DNA of 57,130 nt from JACOWB01 sp964373665. GTDB taxonomy: Archaea > Aenigmatarchaeota > Aenigmatarchaeia > CG10238-14 > SCSR01. The notes below the pieces were generated by a model, which was given only the letters and a program-made list of their open reading frames with translations, did not search any database and had not been told where the DNA came from. The stretch is from positions 1 to 57,130 of the forward strand of contig CAYJVM010000004.1 of the NCBI GenBank assembly GCA_964373665.1, given 5' to 3'. Positions within the stretch are counted from its first letter, which is position 1, and each line of letters starts with the position of its first letter. Positions 39,274 through 46,611 of this stretch are shown here, one piece after another. Both the position numbers and the translations under genes were made by a program.

Positions 39274-40207
39274 TCTCTAAAACCTTTATCGAATCTATCA
39301 CCATATCTCCATCCTTGTCAAGTCCCTGAACCACAACAGATAAATTGTCACTACTTTTCAGGTTTTTAAGCGTTTCGCTGATGTGATTGATTAGGAATAT
39401 TACCGCAGCCCTTATCCCTCTTGTCCTAATTCCGCCTATGACCAACACAAACTTTTTACTGTTGAAAGGATTATTAATCTTAGAAATATATCCTATCCTG
39501 TCGTCTTTGAAAGAGTCGCCGGACATTCTGGACTTGAGGATGTTTTTTTCAGGATCCAAATACACGGGAAGGGCAGAATTCACTTTGTTTATGATTGTAT
39601 TGGTCTTTGCATTGCCTATCAAAATCAAATTTTCCTTCATGTCAACTTCCCTTACTTCTGTATCCAGCTTATAGGATGGAGAGTGCATGCTCTTACATAT
39701 CATCCCTAGCATCAGGATAAAATCGGTCAAGTGAGCAGCTTCACTCCCACCGGAGTCGTATGCCCCATGTGGATATGGATCGCCAAAGATTAATTTTGAA
39801 TCCATTATTCCGTTCAAAACAAACGGGGACAATAAATTCTTGGATTGTTCTGGCAGTTCTATAAAACCGTTTTCCTTGACTTCTAGTCCTTTGTCGTGGA
39901 GCTTGGCCGCTATAACAGGGGAAACCACGCTGTAAATTTTCGCTATCATGCCGTGCCTTCTCTCGTTCGAGATAGTGTATATTATTCCGGCCTTTTCGAG
40001 CTTCCTCATGTGGTAGTATACCTTTTGTTCGTGTATTTTCATTTTTCTGGAAACGTCAATTGCGGATGCGGGTGTCTCTGCAAGAGACTTGACTATCTTC
40101 AAAGATGTCTTGCTGTTCAATACTGCAAAGGCACTCGGCTCCACCAGTATCAAAGAGTCGTAAGCCACTCTTCCATTTCCATTGTCCTCGATCAGCGTCG
40201 CCTGCAT
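39254..40207 (-). CDS. HTH regulator fused to an S-layer-like/alpha-beta domain
   Basis: A 317-residue protein. Residues 30-100 are an ArsR-like winged helix (TSLKIVKSLAETPASAIDVSRKMKIHEQKVYYHMRKLEKAG). The remainder has LILIGNAKTNTIINKVNSALPVYLDP and NPFNSKKFVLVIGGIRTRGIRAAV, a pattern I associate with the S-layer-like domain of archaeal surface proteins, here fused to DNA binding and without a signal peptide. It is the first gene of the ribosyltransferase operon and may sense its product or a surface-linked ligand. Confidence 0.65.
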   Translation of the reverse strand: MQATLIEDNGNGRVAYDSLILVEPSAFAVLNSKTSLKIVKSLAETPASAIDVSRKMKIHEQKVYYHMRKLEKAGIIYTISNERRHGMIAKIYSVVSPVIAAKLHDKGLEVKENGFIELPEQSKNLLSPFVLNGIMDSKLIFGDPYPHGAYDSGGSEAAHLTDFILMLGMICKSMHSPSYKLDTEVREVDMKENLILIGNAKTNTIINKVNSALPVYLDPEKNILKSRMSGDSFKDDRIGYISKINNPFNSKKFVLVIGGIRTRGIRAAVIFLINHISETLKNLKSSDNLSVVVQGLDKDGDMVIDSIKVLESETYGE

Positions 40208-40360
40208 ACCATCATCCTTCTATTAGTTTTTTTATAATATCTGAATATATATTATAATTTTCTTCATACTAATGTTAAATTTCTTATAAAAAGGTATATA
40301 AATGTTTTGTGGTTTTGAAGCAACTATCATAGATTTTACAACTTTGCTTATAATGATGGT

Positions 40361-40369
40361 TTATAAACA
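40361..40369 (+). promoter_or_regulatory. TATA box TTATAAACA
   Basis: It lies about 22-30 bases before ATG 40391 and supports a leaderless start for the 55-residue zinc micro-protein. Confidence 0.4.
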
Positions 40370-40390
40370 CGCTTTCTAACATCACTTTAG

Positions 40391-40558
40391 ATGTTTGAAA
40401 TGCCCCTAAGAAAATTGCCTGTGTCATTCGTAATGTCTTACGACATAGAACAGCCGCCCCGAGCAGTTGCATTCGTATGTCCGTCATGCAGCACCGAGGT
40501 TGACCTTCATGAGATAGTCGAGGTCAAGGGAGGTATCAAGTGCTCAAATTGCAGATGA
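40391..40558 (+). CDS. Zinc-ribbon micro-protein (55 aa)
   Basis: MFEMPLRKLPVSFVMSYDIE, then VCPSCSTEVD and GGIKCSNCR. Two CxxC pairs 22 residues apart. A TATA box lies at leaderless distance. A hairpin-forming spacer follows before another zinc micro-protein. Confidence 0.65.
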   Translation: MFEMPLRKLPVSFVMSYDIEQPPRAVAFVCPSCSTEVDLHEIVEVKGGIKCSNCR

Positions 40559-40578
40559 ACCTTTTGGCCGATCAACCG

Positions 40579-40635
40579 AAGTTGGAGAACAAACCCCTTG
40601 GAGGATTCCATTAGACCTAAAGTGTTCTCCGACTT
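40579..40635 (+). repeat. 13-bp inverted repeat between two zinc micro-genes
   Basis: AAGTTGGAGAACA pairs with TGTTCTCCGACTT (12 Watson-Crick plus one G-U) across a 31-base loop. It is flanked by a pyrimidine-rich run CTTCCTTCTTCTTATTC and then the AGGTGATT site of the next gene. It may be a terminator of the first gene or a regulated leader of the second. Confidence 0.5.
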
Positions 40636-40661
40636 CCTTCTTCTTATTCACAGGTGATTCA

Positions 40662-40787
40662 ATGAAAATGTGCCGGACATGCCAAATGAGATATGAGAAC
40701 GGACAATCTTGCAGTATATGCGGAACCATGTTGATTGAAGAGAGGGAAGAATGGATTACGCCCAGAAACTACGAGACTGGTTACTGA
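40662..40787 (+). CDS. Zinc-ribbon micro-protein (41 aa)
   Basis: Begins after AGGTGATT. MCRTCQMRYENGQSCSICGT gives two closely spaced CxxC pairs, followed by an acidic tail (LIEEREEWITPRNYETGY). Likely zinc-binding; function unknown. Confidence 0.6.
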   Translation: MKMCRTCQMRYENGQSCSICGTMLIEEREEWITPRNYETGY

Positions 40788-40882
40788 CTAGGCGGCGAAT
40801 TGGATTATAGGTTAGGTCGACCGTATGAAACCTTCTAGCTGGGTTAAACTTGCGATTACAAAATTTAGGAAAAGTAAATAGT

Positions 40883-41548
40883 CTATTTAGGTCGCATCAT
40901 CACAAAAAGATGGAACTTTTCATAAGGATCTAATTCGACTTTGTCCAAAATTTCAAAATGTTTGCTTAGAACTTCAATGCTCTCATTATAGACCTGCCTC
41001 GGTGGCTTGGTCACATCTATCGACTGTGATTTTATAGCAATTGCGGCAAATCCATCTTTTGACAAGAACTTTTCACAATTCCTGATCATTATTTGAATTT
41101 GATCGTCGCTGGCCACATCCTCATAAACAAAATCGACTTTACCCAAAACTATGTTCTCGTAATCTTCGGGTATTCTTGCATTTCCAAGTATCGGTACTAT
41201 ATTCCCTCTTTTCTCAGCCATCGGCATCAGCTCCCTGAATGGTCTTTCACTGATCTCCACACTATAAATCAGACCTTCATTTCCAACGATATCGGAAAAG
41301 TGCGAAACTGTAGTCCCGTTGGCTGCTCCCAGATAAAGGACTGACATCCCTTTCTTTAACGGGAACTTTATCAAGCCCTTCTTTATTGCGGCTGCGGGCT
41401 TGCTTCTCCAGAAATCCCATTCCCTATACTCGAGTCCGTTCTCTTTGAACAGAACCTCCCCATAAACCTGCTCTCCAGGCAGAAGATTTACTGTCGCTAT
41501 CTTATCTTCGGTGATGAATATGCCTTCGAATTTTGATCTTTTCACCAT
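40883..41548 (-). CDS. flpA: Fibrillarin (rRNA/tRNA 2'-O-methyltransferase)
   Basis: A 221-residue SAM methyltransferase of the box C/D guide RNP. SRPs are VYGEVLFKENGLEYREWDFWRSKPAAAIKKG, GMSVLYLGAANGTTVSHFSDIVG (SAM motif I), VDFVYEDVASDDQI and FAAIAIKSQSIDV. ATG 41548 (MVKRSKFEG) is the family-like start. Overlap-close to the nop5 stop, giving the conserved nop5-fibrillarin pair. Confidence 0.96.
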   Translation of the reverse strand: MVKRSKFEGIFITEDKIATVNLLPGEQVYGEVLFKENGLEYREWDFWRSKPAAAIKKGLIKFPLKKGMSVLYLGAANGTTVSHFSDIVGNEGLIYSVEISERPFRELMPMAEKRGNIVPILGNARIPEDYENIVLGKVDFVYEDVASDDQIQIMIRNCEKFLSKDGFAAIAIKSQSIDVTKPPRQVYNESIEVLSKHFEILDKVELDPYEKFHLFVMMRPK

Positions 41549-41553
41549 GCAAA

Positions 41554-42585
41554 TCATTCGCTGAGAACTTCCTTCACTTTGCTTTCCAAGTCTTTTTTCA
41601 TCTGGGCTGCCTTGTTCTCCTTCGAATAATAGTCGATCTTCACCGCTATGGAAAGCTTGGCCGCCAGCAATCTAGCTATCTTTCCCCTCTTTTCTTGCGG
41701 CGCGTTTTGTATCAACGGATGGTTGTAAATGAGCCCGTATTTTGGTGACTTGGATTTCTTTCTGGACTTTAGAAATCTAAAAAGTGCCTTCTCGCTCCCT
41801 AGCAACTGAATTGTGGAGGATGGCATCCTAGACAGCCTTTCAATTCCGCCAGCTTTTGCGATGAGCTTGGCAGCAATCAAATCGCCTGCAATAGCCGAAA
41901 AATTCGGCGCGATTTCTTTCAGCAGGTTAGAAAGATAACCCGATAGTGTTTTCCTGAGTTCATACAGTTTCAGTATATTTGACGCCAGTTGCTTTACCAT
42001 ATCCGTATCCCGCGTGGTGAAATCAATACCCATGCTTTGACTTGACAACTTTCTTAATTCCGGTTCATCAATCGCCTCTTTGTTTCCATACTTGCCAACT
42101 AGTTTGGCGAATTTTTCATGGTCTGAAACTGCGCGGTCCATCTCTGGAAAATGCAATCCGTACAGCTCCCTCAATCTCTCTACAAAAACGTTTGCTGACC
42201 TGTCGAATTCTTCTATTGCATTAACGGCATGGATTACCAAGTTGTCCCGGCTTGTCTCGGCTTTAACCTTCTTTTTCGTAATCTCTAGATTTATCTGCGC
42301 CAAGAGCTGGTTTAGCTCAATGTTGTCTTTAGCGAACTTGAGTTCCAACGCATATTTTCGGAGGTTCTGGTTCACAAACGCATCCGTATCCCTGTCGTTT
42401 TCCACCACATCTTCAGTTTTCTTCAGCGCCTCTTGCTTAATGGTTTTATACTCTTCTGATTCTTCGGAAAGGAACTTTTCAGCCATTTTGACAGGATCTT
42501 TGGCATAAACTCTGAACAGAACGACCTTCCTATTTTCATCCAAGCCGAACACGCCTATGAGCGTCTTTACGACGTAAATTTTCAT
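41554..42585 (-). CDS. nop5: Nop5 (Nop56/58) box C/D RNP scaffold
   Basis: A 343-residue protein with an N-terminal domain that binds fibrillarin (FGLDENRKVVLFRVY), a long coiled coil, and the Nop domain (AGDLIAAKLIAKAGGIERLSRMPSSTIQLLGSEKALFRFLKSRKKSKSPKYG, then IYNHPLIQNAPQEKRGKIARLLAAKLS). It bridges L7Ae-bound guide RNA and fibrillarin. Confidence 0.96.
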   Translation of the reverse strand: MKIYVVKTLIGVFGLDENRKVVLFRVYAKDPVKMAEKFLSEESEEYKTIKQEALKKTEDVVENDRDTDAFVNQNLRKYALELKFAKDNIELNQLLAQINLEITKKKVKAETSRDNLVIHAVNAIEEFDRSANVFVERLRELYGLHFPEMDRAVSDHEKFAKLVGKYGNKEAIDEPELRKLSSQSMGIDFTTRDTDMVKQLASNILKLYELRKTLSGYLSNLLKEIAPNFSAIAGDLIAAKLIAKAGGIERLSRMPSSTIQLLGSEKALFRFLKSRKKSKSPKYGLIYNHPLIQNAPQEKRGKIARLLAAKLSIAVKIDYYSKENKAAQMKKDLESKVKEVLSE

Positions 42586-42619
42586 AAGAGTATTTACCAG
42601 AGTAAGCTTTAATTAAATT

Positions 42620-43516
42620 ATGAAACTTGTGAAGAGAACCGTTCTAAAGGAGGTTTACCAAAAAAGAGGCAACTGGTCGCACAAAGGTCAGTTCGGCAAG
42701 TTAGTTGTTATAGCAGGAAGTAATAGGCATACAGGATCTCCAATTTTTGTAGGTATGTCTGCATACAGGGGTGGATGTGATCTGGTTTATTTGGTCGGTC
42801 CTGAAAGAGCCATGGATGTGGCTGCTAACTATTCTCCTGCATTAATAACCGAACCTTTGGACGGTAAACAGCTGGAACCTAGGCATGTTAAAGGAGTCCT
42901 TGACTTGGTTAAGACCTGCAAGGCTACAGCTGTAGTAATTGGTCCTGGTTTGTGGAGAACTCCAAAGACTAGGAAAGCGATAAATGAGCTTGTAAGGAAG
43001 ATTGACTTACCTATGGTGATAGATGCTGATGCAATAAGGGCTGTTAGTGCAATAAAAGATAAATTAAAAAATAAAAGGCTCGTAATCACGCCACACTCAA
43101 GTGAACTACTGGAACTAACTGGTGTGCAAGTTTCAGAAAATATCAAAGATAGAATAAACACGGTTAGGAAAGAGGCTTACAAACTAAACTGCGGTAAAGA
43201 TAACACTTGCCCGTTATACCCGCCTATAACAATTGTTTTGAAAGGAAACGTTGATGTAATATCAAACGGAAAAGAAGTTATGTTAAATGATACGGGTTCT
43301 CCAAAGCAAACCGTTGGGGGTATGGGGGATACTTTAACAGGCATTGCTGGAGCGTTGTTAGCTAGGAAAACTGATACCTTTGTCGCTGGCTGTGCATCGG
43401 CTTTTATTAATGGAAAAGCTGGAGAATATGCAATTAAGAAATATGGTGAATCTACTATTACTACTGACCTCATAGAAGAAATACATACGGTACTAAATGA
43501 AGTAATAAAATATTAG
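42620..43516 (+). CDS. nnrD: ADP-dependent NAD(P)H-hydrate dehydratase
   Basis: A 298-residue ribokinase-like protein of the YjeF C-terminal family that repairs hydrated NAD(P)H. Motifs are GKLVVIAGSNRHTGSPIFVG, AVVIGPGLWRTP, MVIDADAIRAV, ITPHSSELLELTG and the nucleotide/catalytic block DTGSPKQTVGGMGDTLTG. The N-terminal epimerase domain (NnrE) is absent, so it is the single-domain form. It is divergent from nop5. Confidence 0.92.
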   Translation: MKLVKRTVLKEVYQKRGNWSHKGQFGKLVVIAGSNRHTGSPIFVGMSAYRGGCDLVYLVGPERAMDVAANYSPALITEPLDGKQLEPRHVKGVLDLVKTCKATAVVIGPGLWRTPKTRKAINELVRKIDLPMVIDADAIRAVSAIKDKLKNKRLVITPHSSELLELTGVQVSENIKDRINTVRKEAYKLNCGKDNTCPLYPPITIVLKGNVDVISNGKEVMLNDTGSPKQTVGGMGDTLTGIAGALLARKTDTFVAGCASAFINGKAGEYAIKKYGESTITTDLIEEIHTVLNEVIKY

Positions 43517-43518
43517 AA

Positions 43519-43659
43519 TCATTTTTCTTCTTTCATTATCTTATTTATACAATACTCTACAGCATGGCTCCTACTTGCAAATCTTCTCGATTGTATTTGT
43601 TTATCGATCCAATCAACTAGTGATTTACTTAAAGTAACCGAAGTTTTTAGTTTACCCAT
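43519..43659 (-). CDS. Ribbon-helix-helix (CopG-like) protein (46 aa)
   Basis: KTSVTLSKSLVDWIDKQIQ forms the strand and first helix, then RFASRSHAVEYCINKIMKEE the second helix: a complete RHH DNA-binding domain. It may be a solo regulator or an orphan antitoxin; no toxin partner is adjacent. It ends 3 bases after nnrD. Confidence 0.7.
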   Translation of the reverse strand: MGKLKTSVTLSKSLVDWIDKQIQSRRFASRSHAVEYCINKIMKEEK

Positions 43660-43749
43660 AGAACTATAAAAGAAATTAAAGTATTTAAAGATTATTTTTG
43701 AATACTAAATACCTAAAAGTATTTATATCACATGTTACTAATATAATGT

Positions 43750-44871
43750 ATGTCGGTTGGAAAGAAATTAACAAAACTTAGGAAAGAACTAGGATTGACA
43801 AAGACCAAATTATCGGAAATATCAGGTATGGGTGTTAAAACTATTCGACAAATAGAGACTTCTCAAAGAACACCGATGAAAGAAACATTGGTGAAGATTA
43901 GAGTTGGTATAAAGAAGGAATTTGATTTAGACATATCTGATGTAATCGGTAAGATTGTTTGGGATTTAAAAGACGTTGACAGAGTAACACTTGGTATAAT
44001 CGAAGGTAGTCTACTTGGTGATGGTTCTATTTCTAAAGATGGTATCTATACCCAACAAGCCAAAGATGGAAAATACTTGCAGTGGTTAGCTAAACTCCTA
44101 ACTAAACGGGGTTTACATTGCAGGGTTTTTCCAGCTAAACACAAAAGTGGGTTTTCAAAATCGAAAGATTTCTGGCAATTACATTCTCATAGGTGTCCAG
44201 CACTTGCAGATCTTAGAAAAAAGTGGTATATCAGATACAGAGGTAAAACACTAAAAATAGTACCACCAGGTATTAAAATTATACCAGCAACTTTATTACA
44301 TTGGTATTTAGGTGACGGCTCTTTTAAAAGAGATTTTAGATCAGATCAAATAGTTAGACCTTATGTAAGATTGCATACTTTTGGTTTTACTAGAGACTGT
44401 ATTAAACTATTAATCGATAAATTGGGTGATATAAGATTAAAATTCGTTTCTGTACCTAAATTAAGTTATAAGAAAAAATTCGGATATGATCTTTATTCTG
44501 AACAAGATAGTGTATTTACCTTTTTCAAAAACATAGGACTTTTCCCAATTAAAGGAATAAAAGATTGCATAACAAGAATTGTAACAACTAGAGGTAAAGT
44601 TTACAAATTTAAAGATAAATGGCCTACAAAAGAAGATTGGCTGAGAATATTACCACAAAGCGATAAAATAGGTTTGGTGATCAGAGAGAGGAGAGAAATT
44701 TCAGGAATGAGTCAAAGTGCACTAGCAAGAATAGTTGGAACTGTTTCTCACCACATATGCTGGATAGAAGCTGGAAAGAAGCATCCTAGCACGAGTCTTT
44801 TTAAAAGATTATTGGAAGCTTTACAATTAGATGTTCAAGATGTGTTAGGAATATTAGCCCCATTACGCTAA
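43750..44871 (+). CDS. LAGLIDADG endonuclease-like domain flanked by two XRE-type HTH domains
   Basis: A 373-residue protein. Residues 1-60 are an XRE HTH (LTKLRKELGLTKTKLSEISG). Residues 75-280 contain LAGLIDADG-type segments (LGIIEGSLLGDGSISKDG and LLHWYLGDGSFKRD, both acidic) with the connecting beta sheet. Residues 312-372 are a second XRE HTH (IRERREISGMSQSALARIVG). No intein blocks are present. AT-rich codons mark it as foreign relative to nnrD. It may be a free-standing homing nuclease or a self-regulating one. Confidence 0.75.
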   Translation: MSVGKKLTKLRKELGLTKTKLSEISGMGVKTIRQIETSQRTPMKETLVKIRVGIKKEFDLDISDVIGKIVWDLKDVDRVTLGIIEGSLLGDGSISKDGIYTQQAKDGKYLQWLAKLLTKRGLHCRVFPAKHKSGFSKSKDFWQLHSHRCPALADLRKKWYIRYRGKTLKIVPPGIKIIPATLLHWYLGDGSFKRDFRSDQIVRPYVRLHTFGFTRDCIKLLIDKLGDIRLKFVSVPKLSYKKKFGYDLYSEQDSVFTFFKNIGLFPIKGIKDCITRIVTTRGKVYKFKDKWPTKEDWLRILPQSDKIGLVIRERREISGMSQSALARIVGTVSHHICWIEAGKKHPSTSLFKRLLEALQLDVQDVLGILAPLR

Positions 44872-44901
44872 TACTTATTTTGGTATAAAACAATTGAACT
44901 T

Positions 44902-45378
44902 ATGGCGTTTCAAATTACTGCCAACTTTCATAAAAATTCTGTAGAGGGGGTCATTCAATATCCGAATAAAATACTTAGACTACGAAGTAAGAGAGTAACT
45001 AAAATTGATGAAAATACTCGAAAAGTAGCTAAGAAACTAAATAAAATTTTAAGAAAAGTTGATAGGTTATGTAACCCTTGGTTGGGTATGGCGGCTCCTC
45101 AGATTGGATACAATAAACGTATTATTGCCGTAAAGGAATCTTATCATAATTATACGATAATGATAAATCCTGAAATAAAAGAACAAAAATGGTTTTTACC
45201 AATTATAACAAGTTGTTTTAGTTTAAGGGGTTTATATTTAACCAAATGTCATTATTGGTTCAAGATTAGATATCAAGACCTTGTCGGTAAGTACCATACG
45301 AGAGTATTAATAGGTTTGAAAGCTACTCTGATGCAGCAGGAAATAGATCACCTCAATGGTAAATTGATTTGTGACTGA
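44902..45378 (+). CDS. Peptide deformylase-like protein with substituted HExxH
   Basis: A 158-residue protein with the PDF layout: NPWLGMAAPQIGYNKRII (GLAAPQ-type motif), TSCFSLRG in place of EGCLS (Cys kept, preceding Glu/Gly altered), and MQQEIDHLNGKLICD in place of QHEIDHLNG. The first metal-ligand His is Gln. In true deformylases the ligands are one Cys and two His, so activity is doubtful. Deformylase itself is unusual in archaea, which do not use formyl-methionine. It follows the XRE-LAGLIDADG gene by 30 bases. Confidence 0.75.
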   Translation: MAFQITANFHKNSVEGVIQYPNKILRLRSKRVTKIDENTRKVAKKLNKILRKVDRLCNPWLGMAAPQIGYNKRIIAVKESYHNYTIMINPEIKEQKWFLPIITSCFSLRGLYLTKCHYWFKIRYQDLVGKYHTRVLIGLKATLMQQEIDHLNGKLICD

Positions 45379-45380
45379 AG

Positions 45381-45617
45381 ATGCCTGAACAACTAATTTC
45401 AATCGGTTTAATAATCATGGTTGTAGGATTCGTTATTCTCTTGGCTGGTGTGTTTTCTCAAGCTAAATCCAAGACAAAAGTTGAAGGTGGTGGTGTGGAC
45501 TTCATTGACCCTTTTCCAATCTTCGTCGGAGCGACTAGCAAGGAAATGTTCTATTTCATTTTGGCAATTTCCGCTGTCATAATAATCACCTTCCTAGTGC
45601 TTGGAAGAAAGCTTTAA
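45381..45617 (+). CDS. Small membrane protein, DUF131/TIGR00304-like (78 aa)
   Basis: Two hydrophobic helices (ISIGLIIMVVGFVILLAGVF and FYFILAISAVIIITFLVLG) flank a soluble segment (KVEGGGVDFIDPFPIFVGAT) that fits the archaeal DUF131 pattern GGVxxxxPxPIxxG. It starts 2 bases after the deformylase-like stop and is 25 bases upstream of htpX, so it may share its operon. Confidence 0.75.
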   Translation: MPEQLISIGLIIMVVGFVILLAGVFSQAKSKTKVEGGGVDFIDPFPIFVGATSKEMFYFILAISAVIIITFLVLGRKL

Positions 45618-45642
45618 ATTCGGGAAAGTTGCATGATTTACC

Positions 45643-46611
45643 ATGTCCGCCAAACTGTTCCTTCTGATGAACCTGACGATAGTGCTCTTGTTCGGATTGA
45701 TGTTCGGCTTGCTTGCGGCCGTGGGCTTTTACTTTAACATCTCCACAATCTTCATGGTAATTTTTGCGTTCGTCCTTGTTTTCATCCAGTGGTTGGTGGG
45801 ACCGTCGATAATCTGGATGACCACGAACATGAGGGCTATAGGGAAGAATGAGTATCCGTGGATATGGGACACTGTCAAAGAGTACTCGAAGAAACACAAG
45901 GTGCCGATGCCGAAGAAGATCGCGCTTGCAAGGAGCGCTGCGCCCAATGCGTTTGTGTTCGGCAGGACGCCTGCATCGGCTACTTTAGCAGTCACGCAAG
46001 GTTTGCTCAATACTCTGACGCGTGAAGAGACCAAGGCTGTCATCGCACACGAGATGGGACACATCAAGCACAAGGACATGGTCGTGATGACTTTTGCAAG
46101 CGTCGTGCCGCTTGTCGCGTATTATGTCTTTATCGGCCTTGTTTACGGTAGGGGTGACGGAGAGAAGAGGGATGTAGGTGCGGCGATACTGATTGGTATC
46201 GGTGCGTATCTCGTCTATATCGTTTCTAACCTCATGGTACTTGCGCTGTCAAGATATAGAGAATATTATGCAGACCGTTTCGGCGGCAGTGTATCCAAAC
46301 CGAGCGTGCTAGCATCGGCATTGGTCAAGATCACATACGGATTGAGCAATCATAAAAAGGAAGCTTCTCGCGATGCTTTGCGTTCGTTCTACATCGCAGA
46401 CCCTGTGACGTCCAACATGGAGATATCAAAGTTTTCATCCGAGTATTCCGATCTGCATATAAGCGACAAGGAGATCAAGAGTGCGATGGAGTGGGAAAAG
46501 AAGAATTGGTGGGTCAGACTTGGGGAAATTTTCAGGACACACCCTCTGACTGTTTTCCGTGTTAAGGCATTAATGGAATTAGAAGAGAAATTGAAAGGTA
46601 AGAGAAACTAG
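45643..46611 (+). CDS. htpX: Zinc metalloprotease HtpX
   Basis: A 322-residue membrane protease: two N-terminal hydrophobic helices, then a cytoplasmic M48 domain with AVIAHEMGHIKHKDMV (HExxH), a third helix near LIGIGAYLVYIVSNLMV, and ALSRYREYYADRFGG (third ligand Glu). It degrades misfolded membrane proteins. Higher GC than the preceding mobile-like genes. It overlaps the convergent nuclease gene by 4 bases. Confidence 0.94.
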   Translation: MSAKLFLLMNLTIVLLFGLMFGLLAAVGFYFNISTIFMVIFAFVLVFIQWLVGPSIIWMTTNMRAIGKNEYPWIWDTVKEYSKKHKVPMPKKIALARSAAPNAFVFGRTPASATLAVTQGLLNTLTREETKAVIAHEMGHIKHKDMVVMTFASVVPLVAYYVFIGLVYGRGDGEKRDVGAAILIGIGAYLVYIVSNLMVLALSRYREYYADRFGGSVSKPSVLASALVKITYGLSNHKKEASRDALRSFYIADPVTSNMEISKFSSEYSDLHISDKEIKSAMEWEKKNWWVRLGEIFRTHPLTVFRVKALMELEEKLKGKRN

